Below are positions 1 through 8,497 of a DNA stretch of 64,000 nucleotides, in pieces. The stretch is from Streptomyces roseochromogenus subsp. oscitans DS 12.976 (GTDB lineage: Bacteria; Actinomycetota; Actinomycetes; Streptomycetales; Streptomycetaceae): the NCBI RefSeq assembly GCF_000497445.1, contig NZ_CM002285.1:2600623-2664622 (forward strand), in the 5' to 3' direction. The translations under genes were made by a program, and so were the position numbers. Within the stretch, counting starts at the first letter, position 1, and every line of letters begins with the position of its first letter. The notes under the pieces were generated by a model. It was not told the DNA's origin. It saw nothing but the letters and a program-made list of their open reading frames with translations, and ran no database searches.

Positions 1-311
1 ACCGTGAGCTGGGGCGGGTGCAGCTCGGTTCCAGGATGGTGGGTGACCTCGAAGCCACGGGCCATCAGGACCTCGGCGAGCGCCCGGTACACGACCTGGC
101 TCAGCTGCCTGCCGTCCGGACGCGCCTGGGCGTTCCCGCCCTCGTCCGGGTCCTGCCCGTTCCACAGCACCAACGCGCCGTCGCCCACCCAATCCTGTTC
201 GACATACACACCCGCCTCCCCCTCGCGCTCCTCCAGGGAGGCGGCGAGCCGGAACCCCGAGTCCGCGAGGGCCGCACATACCTCGTCCGCAAGTGTCGAC
301 GTGCGTGTCAT
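1..311 (-). CDS. hypothetical protein, C-terminus cut by window edge
   Basis: An open minus-strand frame runs from an ATG at 311 to the window edge without a stop (about 103 residues visible). The protein starts MTRTSTLADEVCAALADSGF, is acidic and soluble, and shows no signal peptide or membrane segment. Its ATG overlaps the TGA of the MFS gene upstream in the same direction (ATGA, 4 nt), so the two are probably translationally coupled and share a transcript. I do not recognise a family. The opposite-strand frames have unnatural composition and are rejected. Confidence 0.6.
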   Translation of the reverse strand, partial: MTRTSTLADEVCAALADSGFRLAASLEEREGEAGVYVEQDWVGDGALVLWNGQDPDEGGNAQARPDGRQLSQVVYRALAEVLMARGFEVTHHPGTELHPPQLT

Positions 312-1522
312 GAGCTGTCCTTCCCCCGGTAGGCCATCACAGTCGCCGCTCCCAGCGAGCCGAGCACCGTCAGCGTGATCAAAGCGGGCGCGTAGCTGCC
401 GGTCTCCTGGATCAACGCCCCGGCTGCGGCCGGTCCGACGGCGGAGCCGATGCCCACCGCGGTGTAGAGGACACCCAGGATTCTGCCCAGGCGGGCGAGC
501 CCGTACTGGTCCCCCAGCACGACGGGGATGAGGGCGATATAGCCCCCGTAGCTGACGCCCAGGACGAGGGCGAACGCCAGCAGCCCGCCGAATCCGTCCG
601 AGGCCAGCCACAGCAGCGGACTGGCGGCGATCACCACGTGACACGCCTTGAACAGGTTGAGCGTGCCGATCCTCCGGGCCACCGCGCCCAGTGCCAGGCG
701 TCCGACGATGCTGCTGACCCCGATGACGGAGACCAGGCTTGCGGCGGCGACGCTGGACACGCCGTGGTGCCGGGCGTACTGGGAGAGCTGCACGAAGGGC
801 ACGTAGATGACGATGTTGATGAGGAGCGCCGCGAGGTAGAGGGTGCCGAAGCCCCGTCGAGCACGGCCCGTCTCCGGTGCCGCGGCCGCCATCGGCTCGT
901 GCTGGGGAGGACGGGGGACGAGGGCTGCGCACAGCAGAAGCAGCACCACGCCTCCCAGGGCGTAGTACTCGTACGAGCGGCGCCAACCGAACGTGTCGAC
1001 CATCCAGGCGGACAACGGAGAGCTGACCACCGTGCCCACGCCGACTCCGCTGACCACGATGCCCGTGGCAAGCGCGCGTTGGCGGTCGAACCACCTTCCG
1101 ATGGCGGTCATGACGGGCACGTAGACGCAGCCGACGCCGAGTCCGGTACCCAACCCGTAGGCCAGGTACGCCTGCCACAGGGCGGTCGCATGGGCGGTGA
1201 GGAACAGCCCGAGCCCGAGGAGTCCCCCGCCGGCCGCCAGCACCGTCCGGGGCCCGTACCGGTCTGCCAACGGGCCGGACACCGCCCCGAGACTGAAGAA
1301 CAAGAGGGAGGTGATCGAGAAGATCGCCGCCCCCGCGCCGTTGCCGGCACCGAACGACGCGGCCATGGGGGAGAAGAACTGACCGTAACTGTAGGCCAGT
1401 CCATAGGCGACACAGACGGCGACCATGGCACCGGCGGCAGCCAGCCAGGCGCGCGGTGAGTCCCGACCGGCCGGCACCGGGGCCGAATTCTGGTCAATAA
1501 CAGCACTGTGGGTATGCGGCAT
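308..1522 (-). CDS. MFS transporter, OFA (oxalate/formate antiporter-like) type
   Basis: This 404-residue protein has about 12 hydrophobic segments, as in the major facilitator superfamily. The first half carries LADRYGPRTVLAAGG, the loop 2-3 signature in which a DRYG(P/R)R run is typical. The overall pattern (SYGQFFSPMAASFG near residue 45, GLGVGCVYVPVMTAIGRWF near residue 130) matches the OFA subfamily, which moves small monocarboxylates or organic anions across the membrane. It is divergent from the LysR gene, and its stop overlaps the next gene. It may export or import a metabolite of the neighbouring decarboxylase operon; the substrate is inference only. Confidence 0.85.
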   Translation of the reverse strand: MPHTHSAVIDQNSAPVPAGRDSPRAWLAAAGAMVAVCVAYGLAYSYGQFFSPMAASFGAGNGAGAAIFSITSLLFFSLGAVSGPLADRYGPRTVLAAGGGLLGLGLFLTAHATALWQAYLAYGLGTGLGVGCVYVPVMTAIGRWFDRQRALATGIVVSGVGVGTVVSSPLSAWMVDTFGWRRSYEYYALGGVVLLLLCAALVPRPPQHEPMAAAAPETGRARRGFGTLYLAALLINIVIYVPFVQLSQYARHHGVSSVAAASLVSVIGVSSIVGRLALGAVARRIGTLNLFKACHVVIAASPLLWLASDGFGGLLAFALVLGVSYGGYIALIPVVLGDQYGLARLGRILGVLYTAVGIGSAVGPAAAGALIQETGSYAPALITLTVLGSLGAATVMAYRGKDSS

Positions 1523-1666
1523 AGGGTGAACGCCCTTGTGATCTCAGTGGACTTGCGTTTGCTTCGACTGTCCGTAGGTACGCTATTCCTGGCACATCGG
1601 GCGAGGGAAATGCCGATAACGGATTGCGTGTTGCGTCATCCGCATGACAGCTGGTAGGAGCAGTAC
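1523..1666. promoter_or_regulatory. divergent promoter/operator region between MFS and LysR genes
   Basis: These 144 bases separate the divergently transcribed MFS and LysR genes, the classical place for a LysR-type operator. Dyads are visible: CCGATAACGG around 1613, and TGCG...CGCA spanning about 1627-1643 close to the LysR start. Which dyad is bound cannot be told from the sequence. A GGAG ribosome site lies a few bases before the LysR ATG. Confidence 0.4.
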
Positions 1667-2554
1667 ATGACCACGGACCCCTTCTTTTCCGGTATGGAAC
1701 TCCGGCATTTACGGGCCTTTCTGACGGTCGCCGAACACAGACACTTCACCCGTGCCGCGAGCGCCCTCAAGGTTTCCCAGTCATCGCTCAGCCGTACTAT
1801 CGCGGCATTGGAACGCTGCGTGGGCCAGCGGCTGGTCGAGAGAAACCGGCACGTCATTCGGCTCTCCGACGCGGGGGAGCATTTCCTCCCCTACGCGCAC
1901 CGCGCGGTGGCAGCCGCGGCAGAGGCATTCGACGAGGCCCGCGCCATGCGGCTGCCGCTGCGTGTCGGCTTCACATGGAACGCCCTTGGCAAGGACACCG
2001 GCCCCCTGGTCAACCGTTTCGAGGCCGAACACCCCGGCGCGATCGTGCATCTGCGACGCTGCGACGACGACCCTCTCGCCGGTCTCACCGACGGACGCTC
2101 CCACCTCGCCATCCTGCGCTCCGCCCCCGACGGGGACATCGACTTCTTCCGCTTCCGTGACGAGCAACGCGTTGTGGCCCTGCCTCTCAGCCATCCCCTC
2201 GCCGGGAGCGGAACGGCCTCACTGGCCCAGACCAAGGACGATCCCCTCGTCGTCAACGTCATCTCCGGCAGTGGTACGCCGTGCCTGTGGGCCACAGCGG
2301 CTCCAGGGCGTCCCGTGGTCGAGGTGAACAACGTCGACGAGTGGCTGGAGGCCATTGCCGCCGGCCGCGGCATCGGTGCCTCCACCTCTTCCACCGCGAC
2401 CCTCCACCCCCACCCCGGTGTCGTCTACCTCCCCTTGGCGGACGCCGCTCCGGTGAGCGTCCTCATCGCCTGGCGGAGCTTGGACTCCCACCCGCACACG
2501 GCCCACTTCGTCGCGGCCGCGAAACGCTGGAGCCGGTCCCGGGCCCACGAATGA
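1667..2554 (+). CDS. LysR-family transcriptional regulator
   Basis: A 295-residue protein of normal LysR length. The N-terminal winged helix-turn-helix is clear at about residues 12-70 (MELRHLRAFLTVAEHRHFTR, then SQSSLSRTIAALE). The rest fits the periplasmic-binding-like effector domain (LRVGFTWNALG at about residue 98). The ATG at 1667 is preceded by GGAG. It is divergent from the MFS transporter and is the likely regulator of that gene and perhaps of the wider minus-strand block. The effector ligand is unknown. Confidence 0.92.
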   Translation: MTTDPFFSGMELRHLRAFLTVAEHRHFTRAASALKVSQSSLSRTIAALERCVGQRLVERNRHVIRLSDAGEHFLPYAHRAVAAAAEAFDEARAMRLPLRVGFTWNALGKDTGPLVNRFEAEHPGAIVHLRRCDDDPLAGLTDGRSHLAILRSAPDGDIDFFRFRDEQRVVALPLSHPLAGSGTASLAQTKDDPLVVNVISGSGTPCLWATAAPGRPVVEVNNVDEWLEAIAAGRGIGASTSSTATLHPHPGVVYLPLADAAPVSVLIAWRSLDSHPHTAHFVAAAKRWSRSRAHE

Positions 2555-2631
2555 CCGCTGTGAACGACCCCTGTGGAGTCAGGCGCCCGGAACCTACCGG
2601 AGGTCGTCCGAGGCGACCCGTCCGTGCGGTC

Positions 2632-3288
2632 TCAAAGTCGCCGCGCCCGCACGTGCTCCGGCACCGCCACGCCCTCCGGTACCCGAGGATCCGGCCACGG
2701 TGCGCCGACCCCGAGGCTGACGGGGAGTACTCCGGCCCACATGTCCGGGGTGACCTCGTCGTCGCGATCGCGCGGGGGGCCGGTGCGGACCTTCACCGAT
2801 GACTCGGTCAGATCGAGTGCCGTGACGGCGACAGCAGCCAGTTCCTTTGCGTCGGGTCGTCGTGCGTAGTCCCACGCGCCGGGGGCCACGTGCTCGGCCA
2901 GCACCTTCATCCCGTGCCGTTTGGCGTCCTCACTCGGCATCGTCCGCGCCCTTCCGTGCACGACTGCCGAGCGATAGTTCACGGAGTGGTGGAACACCGA
3001 GCGTCCGTAGACGACGCCGTCCACATGCGTCACCGTCACGCAGACGTCGGCCCCTTCAGCGAAGAGGCGGGAGCTGCGTGCTCCGCTCGACGCGTGCATG
3101 TACAGGGTGTCGCCCTCACGGCCGTAGAGGGTGGGCAGCACCACCGGGCATCCGTCCACCACGAACCCGAGGTGACACACCAGGCCCGCGTCGAGTACGT
3201 CGTACAGTGCCTGCCTGTCCGCCCGTGCCCGTTCGCTGTGGCGCAGTACGGTGCTCCGTTCGGTGGGGGACAACGGGGTGTCGGTCAT
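2632..3288 (-). CDS. pyridoxamine 5'-phosphate oxidase family / FMN-binding split-barrel protein
   Basis: 218 residues. The N-terminal two thirds fit the flavin-binding split beta-barrel family (NimA/PPOX-like): VCHLGFVVDGCPVVLPTLYG, then LYMHASSGARSSRL, then a run with FHHSVNYRSAVVHGRA. Members bind FMN or F420 and reduce small molecules; few have known substrates. The ATG at 3288 lies 15 bases after the upstream LLM oxidoreductase gene, so the two are probably co-transcribed. It could serve as a flavin or F420 partner enzyme for that oxidoreductase, which is inference. Confidence 0.8.
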   Translation of the reverse strand: MTDTPLSPTERSTVLRHSERARADRQALYDVLDAGLVCHLGFVVDGCPVVLPTLYGREGDTLYMHASSGARSSRLFAEGADVCVTVTHVDGVVYGRSVFHHSVNYRSAVVHGRARTMPSEDAKRHGMKVLAEHVAPGAWDYARRPDAKELAAVAVTALDLTESSVKVRTGPPRDRDDEVTPDMWAGVLPVSLGVGAPWPDPRVPEGVAVPEHVRARRL

Positions 3289-3303
3289 GTCATCACTCTC
3301 TGT

Positions 3304-4194
3304 TCAGTTTCCCTCGTGAAGGTGTGCGTAGTCGCTGACGGCGCGTTCGAAGCGGTCGGGATCGCCGGCGAAGATCCCCGACGGCCGGGGATGACCCACG
3401 ACGGCGTCGGTGAAACCGAGTTCGGCGCACCGGCCGAGGAGGTCGGCGAAGCGCTCCGCAGAGGCATAGGGATCGGGTGCGACACGGCTCAGATGGACGA
3501 TGCGGCGAAGGTCCGCGGGGTTCCGGCCGACCTCCCGGCAGTTCTCCTCCAGCGCGGCGGCCTGCGTCGCGAGGGCCTTGAACTGTGCGCTCTCCGTGTG
3601 CTCGCCCGGGGCCGCCAGGCCGATGGTCACCCATGCCTCCGCGAAGCGCGCGGCCAGCCGCATCCCTCTCGGCCCTGCGGCGGCGATGGCGAAGGGGACC
3701 CGCGGCCGCTGCAGACAGCCCGGGATGTTGCGGGCGTCATGGGCCTCGAAGTGCCGCCCCCGCCAGGTCGTGCGCGGTTGCCTGAGCAGCGTGTCGCTCA
3801 GTGCGACGAACTCCTCGAAGCGAGCGGTGCGTTCGGCGCGTGTCGGCTCGGGCCAGCCGAGGACGCTGCTGTCCGGGCCACCCGCTCCGGCGCCCAGGCC
3901 CACGATCAAACGGCCGTTGCTGACCTGGTCGATGCTCATGATCTGCTTCGCCGTGGTGACCGGGTGCCGGAAGTCCGGGGTGACCACGAGAGCTCCGAGA
4001 CGTATGCGGTGGGTGTGGCAGGCCGCCGCGGTGAGGGTCGTCATGGAGTCGTACCAGGAGCTGTCCCGCAACGAGCGCCATGACAGATGGTCATAGGTCC
4101 AGGCGTGATCGAAACCGAGATCCTCGGCCCGCTTCCACAGGCGACCGGCTTCGGGCCAGGGATGCTCCGGGAGAATGATCACTCCGAGCCGCAC
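3304..4194 (-). CDS. LLM-class flavin/F420-dependent oxidoreductase
   Basis: A 296-residue luciferase-like TIM-barrel protein with a GTG start. Family marks are RLGVIILPEHPWPEAGRLWK at the N-terminus, GFDHAWTYDHLSWRSL near residue 30, an IRLGALVVTPDFRHPVTTAK stretch near residue 65 and GRLIVGLGAGAG near residue 93. The family oxidises with FMNH2 or F420 and includes alkanesulfonate monooxygenases as well as many F420 enzymes. The specific reaction cannot be assigned. It lies 68 bases downstream of the DUF6002-like gene in the same direction. Confidence 0.85.
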   Translation of the reverse strand: MRLGVIILPEHPWPEAGRLWKRAEDLGFDHAWTYDHLSWRSLRDSSWYDSMTTLTAAACHTHRIRLGALVVTPDFRHPVTTAKQIMSIDQVSNGRLIVGLGAGAGGPDSSVLGWPEPTRAERTARFEEFVALSDTLLRQPRTTWRGRHFEAHDARNIPGCLQRPRVPFAIAAAGPRGMRLAARFAEAWVTIGLAAPGEHTESAQFKALATQAAALEENCREVGRNPADLRRIVHLSRVAPDPYASAERFADLLGRCAELGFTDAVVGHPRPSGIFAGDPDRFERAVSDYAHLHEGN

Positions 4195-4262
4195 AGGGTG
4201 GTCCTTTCCGTCCTCGGGGGTGTTGGGGGGTTCTGGGCCGGAGCATGCGCCTGAGGCGAGGC

Positions 4263-5612
4263 TCAGTAGACGGCCGCGGCCACATCGGCGGCGTTGCGTA
4301 CCGTCGTGACCTGGCTGCGGTCGGGAGAGCCTTTCGCGTCGGCCAGGTACATTCCGGATCCGTGCAGCACGACTTCGTCGAATCCGTCCGCGAGGCCGCG
4401 CTCAAGCCCGTTCAGCACCCCGGTCATTCCCATCACCAAGGACCACTCGCCGAGTTGGCGCGGGTCGACGGGCAGCGACTGCGCACCGGCGTTCACCAGC
4501 CGCCGCACCTCGCCGTAGCGTCGGACGCACTCGAGCAGGGAGACGACGATGCCGGAACCCCCGTGCCGGGCGATGAGGGACGTCATCTCGGGAGCTGTCG
4601 GTGGGTTGTGGGTGTAGAACGTCGGTTCCAGGTTTTCCTGGGTCTCCCACGTCGCCTGCGGGAAGTGAGCGGATTCGTACTGCTCGAAGATCCCGTCGGT
4701 GTCGTTCAACTTCCAGTTCAGCCGGGGAAGTTCGCCGGTCTTCGCCTGGAGGTGGTGGCGCACCATGTCGCTGGTGGCGAGGTGCTGCACAAGGAGGAAG
4801 CCGGGCTGGTGGTACGGGATTCCCAAGTCGGCCATGGTGTTCAGCCCGTGCTGATAGCCCAGGAGTCCGTATGCGCTGGAGACGGCGTGCGCGTGCAGGC
4901 GACGCTTGCCCGGCTCAGGGTCGGCGAACTCGCGCTCGTAGAAGGCCCGGCATGCGTCGGCGACCTTGTAGTTGCCGATGTCGAGCGAGTACCAGACACG
5001 TTCGTCGCGTCCTGCCGAGGCCTGGGCGAAGTCCGTGCCGATCTGCTTGACATCTCCGGCCTCGGGGCCGTCGTAGACCAGGATCGGGTTGCGGGAGCGC
5101 AGCTCGGCGTCGTCGGTGAGGATGCTCCGGCGGAACTTGTACAGCGTGGACGAGGGGGTCAAAGTGACGATGCGCAGCTTGTCGGGGGTAGCGAGTTCCA
5201 GCTCCAGGGCGCGGGCGACAGCGTCGCGCAGCGCGTTGGCCTTGTTGCCGGAGGACGGCGTAAAGATCATTACCGAGTCGCCGGTGAGATCGATGTGGTG
5301 CACGGCACGGGCGACCATGAGTAACGAGGCGGTGGTCTTGGTCGTGCGCGTCCCGGGGTTCTTCATCAGGTCGAGCAGTGTGATGCGTCGCCCCGCGTGG
5401 CTGCCCAGCGGATCCCAGCCGGCCCGCGCGACGTCGAAGAACTCCTCCCAGGTGTCGGTCAGTTGCGGGTAGTCGAAGTCCGGGGCGAATCCGCTGGTGG
5501 CAGACTGTCCCAGCAGTCGGAGAGAAGCTTCCTTCACTCCCGCGTAGTACCGGACGATGAGGCTGTGCGAGTCGGTGGTCTTGATCTTTTCGGTGAAGAT
5601 CTGAGAGCTCAC
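4263..5612 (-). CDS. DUF6002-like protein (uncharacterised; possible PLP fold-type II relative)
   Basis: 449 residues from a GTG. I recognise the general pattern as the Streptomyces family called DUF6002, whose function I do not know. Two stretches recall fold-type II PLP enzymes such as threonine or cysteate synthase: LMKNPGTRTTKTTASLLMVA (about residues 82-101), with a Lys where the Schiff-base Lys would sit, and FTPSSGNKANALRDAVARAL (about residues 117-136), resembling the SSGN phosphate loop. A C-terminal GSG occurs near residue 422. No signal peptide or TM segment is seen. It lies 56 bases after the FAD protein gene and is likely in one operon with the decarboxylase. The PLP link is inference. 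Confidence 0.65.
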   Translation of the reverse strand: MSSQIFTEKIKTTDSHSLIVRYYAGVKEASLRLLGQSATSGFAPDFDYPQLTDTWEEFFDVARAGWDPLGSHAGRRITLLDLMKNPGTRTTKTTASLLMVARAVHHIDLTGDSVMIFTPSSGNKANALRDAVARALELELATPDKLRIVTLTPSSTLYKFRRSILTDDAELRSRNPILVYDGPEAGDVKQIGTDFAQASAGRDERVWYSLDIGNYKVADACRAFYEREFADPEPGKRRLHAHAVSSAYGLLGYQHGLNTMADLGIPYHQPGFLLVQHLATSDMVRHHLQAKTGELPRLNWKLNDTDGIFEQYESAHFPQATWETQENLEPTFYTHNPPTAPEMTSLIARHGGSGIVVSLLECVRRYGEVRRLVNAGAQSLPVDPRQLGEWSLVMGMTGVLNGLERGLADGFDEVVLHGSGMYLADAKGSPDRSQVTTVRNAADVAAAVY

Positions 5613-5668
5613 GCGAAGGGACCTGCCTTTCTGATCGGTTCAGATGCGACTGAGTCGGCCGGATCGGT

Positions 5669-7156
5669 TCAAGGGGTGAGTTCGGCGAGGAATTGGTCTG
5701 CGATGACGCGGGCTCGCCGGCCGATCATGAGCATGGAGCTGGTGTAGTAGTGGACGCCGGCCGTCAGGTGACCCAAGGCATAGGCCCGGGGTTCCTCAAG
5801 TCCGGGCGCGGTGATGAGGCGATTGGTGCCGGGGTCGACGTCGAGCCCTCCGAAGCGGTGCATCCGCGCGGCGCCCGACCGCACCAGGCTGTCCACCAGC
5901 GGTACGGCCGTCTCCGGCACGGCCGCCGCGTTCGGCCGGATGGTGTTCACCACGACATCGGCTGTCATACGGCCCTCGGCGGTGGATACGGAGAAGCGGG
6001 GTAACGCGTCTTGGCGTTCATGTACGCCGCTCACTCCGCGCCGTACGTGCAATCGCCCTTCCTCGGCAGCGGCCAGCAGGCGGGCGGCAGTCCGTGGCGG
6101 CATGGGGCTGAGCAGGCTGTGATAGCGCTGATGCCAGTGGGACAGGAACAGCTGGCGTTCCGGGCCGGGCATGGCGTGCCAGATCTGTTCGATGGAATCG
6201 AGCGTCCCTTGTACGACGATGCTCTGCCACACCCCGAGTCCGTCCCGGGCCTGGCGCAGTTGTCGCTTGAGTCTGCAGGCGAAGGGCTCGGACGGATCGG
6301 CGTCGGCCATGGCCCTGCCCGGTTCGGCGCCAGCCGCCCGTATCTCCTTGCTCACCAGTGCCATCAGACGTGCGCAGGTCATCACGGGATCGGTGGCCAG
6401 CGCTCCGCTCATCGCCTCCCGGGACAGATGCCGCAATCGCGGTGGCGGGACGTTGGTGCGTACGGCCGGCAGCAGGCCGGTGCGTGAGGCCATGGTGATA
6501 CCGCCGCGGTGACCGTTCTCCAAGAGGAAGAGCACGGTGTCCACGGCGGTCAGACCCGTTCCGAGCACGAGGACATGAGCGGTCTTCGGCACCGCAGCCA
6601 GACGGTCCCAGAGCGGGTAGGGGTCTTGGATGTATCCGGCGTGTCCGTCGAGCCCATGGACGTCGACCGGCCCGCCCGTGCCGACGCACAGCACAAGCCG
6701 GTCCTGGCCGTCGAACTGCCGCCCGTCATCCGTGTGCAGACAGATGCTCTCGGGGCCGATGCTCGCCCGCGTCACCGCGGCTGTGACGACGCGTACCGGT
6801 CGGCCGTGGTCTGCCATTCTGCCGACGATGTCGTCTGCTCTCGCTGCCAGGTACTCACCGAACAGACGACGAGGCAGGAAGTCCTGTGGTCCGGCCGCAC
6901 GGATCGCGGTGCCGTTCGCAGCAACCTGTGTCGTGACCCACTCGAGAAAGTCACCGGGCATGTCGGGCAGCAGGGACATGCGGCCCACCGGGACGTTGAG
7001 AAGTGCGCTGTCCGAATCCGGGTGATAGGCCCGGCCGGGTCCGATGTCCTTGGCGGACTCGAAGACCGTGACGTCGATATCGGGTAACTGTTCCCGGGTG
7101 AGCGCGGCCAGCAGGGCTGTCGCCGCGCCGCCACCCCCTACTATTGCCAGTCTCAT
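5669..7156 (-). CDS. FAD/NAD(P)-binding protein
   Basis: 495 residues from the ATG at 7156, which has GGAAG upstream; an ATG 15 bases earlier (7171) is possible. The N-terminus MRLAIVGGGGAATALLAALT is a Rossmann dinucleotide site. A second site follows near residue 175 (HVLVLGTGLTAVDTVLFLLE). The pattern, with AYHPDSDSALLNVPVGRMSL near residue 45, fits the NAD_binding_9/COG4529 group, whose relatives include flavin oxidoreductases and hydroxylases of small metabolites. It sits between the decarboxylase beta subunit gene (42-base gap) and the DUF6002-like gene, so it probably acts in the same pathway. Substrate unknown. Confidence 0.8.
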   Translation of the reverse strand: MRLAIVGGGGAATALLAALTREQLPDIDVTVFESAKDIGPGRAYHPDSDSALLNVPVGRMSLLPDMPGDFLEWVTTQVAANGTAIRAAGPQDFLPRRLFGEYLAARADDIVGRMADHGRPVRVVTAAVTRASIGPESICLHTDDGRQFDGQDRLVLCVGTGGPVDVHGLDGHAGYIQDPYPLWDRLAAVPKTAHVLVLGTGLTAVDTVLFLLENGHRGGITMASRTGLLPAVRTNVPPPRLRHLSREAMSGALATDPVMTCARLMALVSKEIRAAGAEPGRAMADADPSEPFACRLKRQLRQARDGLGVWQSIVVQGTLDSIEQIWHAMPGPERQLFLSHWHQRYHSLLSPMPPRTAARLLAAAEEGRLHVRRGVSGVHERQDALPRFSVSTAEGRMTADVVVNTIRPNAAAVPETAVPLVDSLVRSGAARMHRFGGLDVDPGTNRLITAPGLEEPRAYALGHLTAGVHYYTSSMLMIGRRARVIADQFLAELTP

Positions 7157-7198
7157 GCCATCCGCTTCCATGGGGTCGATCAGCGAGCGAAACGTCGG

Positions 7199-7789
7199 TC
7201 ACCTGGGCACTGTTGAGCGATGGCCGACGACGCCTTCCGTGAACCGTCGCGCGTGTTCGGGCAGTGGCTGCGAGATGCGGGCGGGCGGCGGGGAGTCGAT
7301 CCCCCGGAGGACACAATGGACGAATCGGGGGCCTGCGGGCTGGTCCAGGAATTCGTCCAGCAGGCTGGTCAGCTGCCCGACGCCGGTGACGGTGTGCACG
7401 GATCGGTATCCAGTGGTGCGCGCCAGGGCGGCGAAGTCGAATGCCGCCTTCGGCGTGCCCTGCCCACCTGTGGAGGCGTACTGACCGTCGTCGAGGACGA
7501 TGTGCGCCAAGGGCAGTTCGCGACGGGTCCCCACCGATATGAGCCCGACGGGGTTCATGAGAACACTGCCGTCACCGTCGACGACCACGGTCGGTGTGCC
7601 CACCGTGGCCGCGACGCCGGTCCCCACGGAAAGGGCCAGCCCCATGGACCCCGTCATGTAGAAGTGCTGGGGACGGTCGGCGACACCCGCACCGATTCGT
7701 GAGGCGTACCCGGTGGTGAAGACGACGGGTAAGCCCGGTGTGCATCGGACGATCTCCGTGATGGCTTGCGTCTTGGTGAAGGAGTTCAT
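7199..7789 (-). CDS. sulfopyruvate/phosphonopyruvate decarboxylase-type enzyme, beta (ThDP-binding) subunit
   Basis: 196 residues from an ATG that overlaps the alpha-subunit stop (ATGA). This is the C-terminal, cofactor-binding half of a thiamine-diphosphate decarboxylase. The Mg2+/ThDP motif is GDGSVLMN followed by HIVLDDGQYASTGGQ, and the domain opens with VVFTTGYASRIGAG and FYMTGSMGLALSVG, patterns shared by ComE and by the C-terminal half of phosphonopyruvate decarboxylase. With the alpha subunit it should decarboxylate a 3-substituted pyruvate to an aldehyde. The split into two chains resembles ComDE more than the usual fused phosphonate enzyme. The substrate is not decided by sequence. 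Confidence 0.88.
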   Translation of the reverse strand: MNSFTKTQAITEIVRCTPGLPVVFTTGYASRIGAGVADRPQHFYMTGSMGLALSVGTGVAATVGTPTVVVDGDGSVLMNPVGLISVGTRRELPLAHIVLDDGQYASTGGQGTPKAAFDFAALARTTGYRSVHTVTGVGQLTSLLDEFLDQPAGPRFVHCVLRGIDSPPPARISQPLPEHARRFTEGVVGHRSTVPR

Positions 7790-8346
7790 GCGGACCACCC
7801 GAAGAAGTCGGGCCTGACGAGCAGGGCGTAAGGCTCGTGCTTCTCGTCCAGGACACGCAGGGCTTCGAGCAGCTGATCGTTGACGTGGTCGGCCTCCAGG
7901 GTCTGGTAGCCGATGCCGAGTCCCTGGAGGATGGGCTCGGTGAGCTTCCCCATGCCTGCGTTCTCCGGAGTGGGGTCCGCATGCGTACCGCGCATACTCA
8001 CGATCAGCAGCATGGGTATCCGGTACGGGGCGACCAGGGAGGCCAGTGCGTTGACCGAGTTCCCGAAGCCGGAGTTCTGCATGAGGACGACGGGCTTGGC
8101 CCCGCAGAGCGCCGCACCTGCCGCTTCGCCGACGGCATTGTCCTCGCGGGCGATGACCATGTAGTCGTCACGCCCTTCGAGTCTGGCCAGGAGCGGAGCC
8201 AGAATTCCGCACGGTGTCGCGAAGTAGGGCCCGAACGGCAGGTCCGTGAGACCGTCACTCACGGACCGGGCGGTTTCCTTCTGCATCGCTTGGCTGGGCA
8301 AGGTCCCCCCAAGGTCGGTGACATCGCGTCGAGTTGCACCAGCCAT
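7786..8346 (-). CDS. sulfopyruvate/phosphonopyruvate decarboxylase-type enzyme, alpha (PYR) subunit
   Basis: 186 residues as drawn. It is the N-terminal pyrimidine-binding half of the ThDP enzyme: FGPYFATPCGILAPLLARLE, IAREDNAVGEAAGAALCGAK (with the Glu expected to activate the cofactor) and VLMQNSGFGNSVNALASLVA, all characteristic of ComD/Ppd. The ATG at 8346 lies inside a 30-bp palindrome. An internal Met at 8289 (MQKETARSVSDGL) would give 167 residues, close to ComD length, and would leave the palindrome upstream. It is the first gene of the operon and overlaps the beta subunit by 4 nt. No PEP mutase gene accompanies it here. Confidence 0.88.
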   Translation of the reverse strand: MAGATRRDVTDLGGTLPSQAMQKETARSVSDGLTDLPFGPYFATPCGILAPLLARLEGRDDYMVIAREDNAVGEAAGAALCGAKPVVLMQNSGFGNSVNALASLVAPYRIPMLLIVSMRGTHADPTPENAGMGKLTEPILQGLGIGYQTLEADHVNDQLLEALRVLDEKHEPYALLVRPDFFGWSA

Positions 8347-8367
8347 CCGCTATAGCGGACGGCTGGT
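8338..8367. promoter_or_regulatory. 30-bp near-perfect palindrome at head of decarboxylase operon
   Basis: Half-site ACCAGCCATCCGCTA is followed directly by its reverse complement with one mismatch in 15 pairs (centre TATA at 8351-8354). Related half-sites occur nearby (AGCGGATGGC at about 8409). It lies between the decarboxylase operon and the divergent XRE gene, so it is a candidate operator for that regulator. It covers the annotated alpha-subunit ATG, so an mRNA hairpin hiding the start is another possibility. Confidence 0.6.
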
Positions 8368-8497
8368 GATGCGATCGTAAGCTGAAATCATGCGCTTCTG
8401 TCAACAACAGCGGATGGCGGGTCACCTGGACGGGTAGGCTTCGATCCACGCAGGCGGGTAGTCCGCCGAGCAGACATCTCTCTGACGAGGACGGCGG

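Noticed and set aside
4263..8346. Calling the block a phosphonate biosynthetic cluster
   Set aside because: No PEP mutase or other phosphonate-specific enzyme is present in the window; only the decarboxylase fits.
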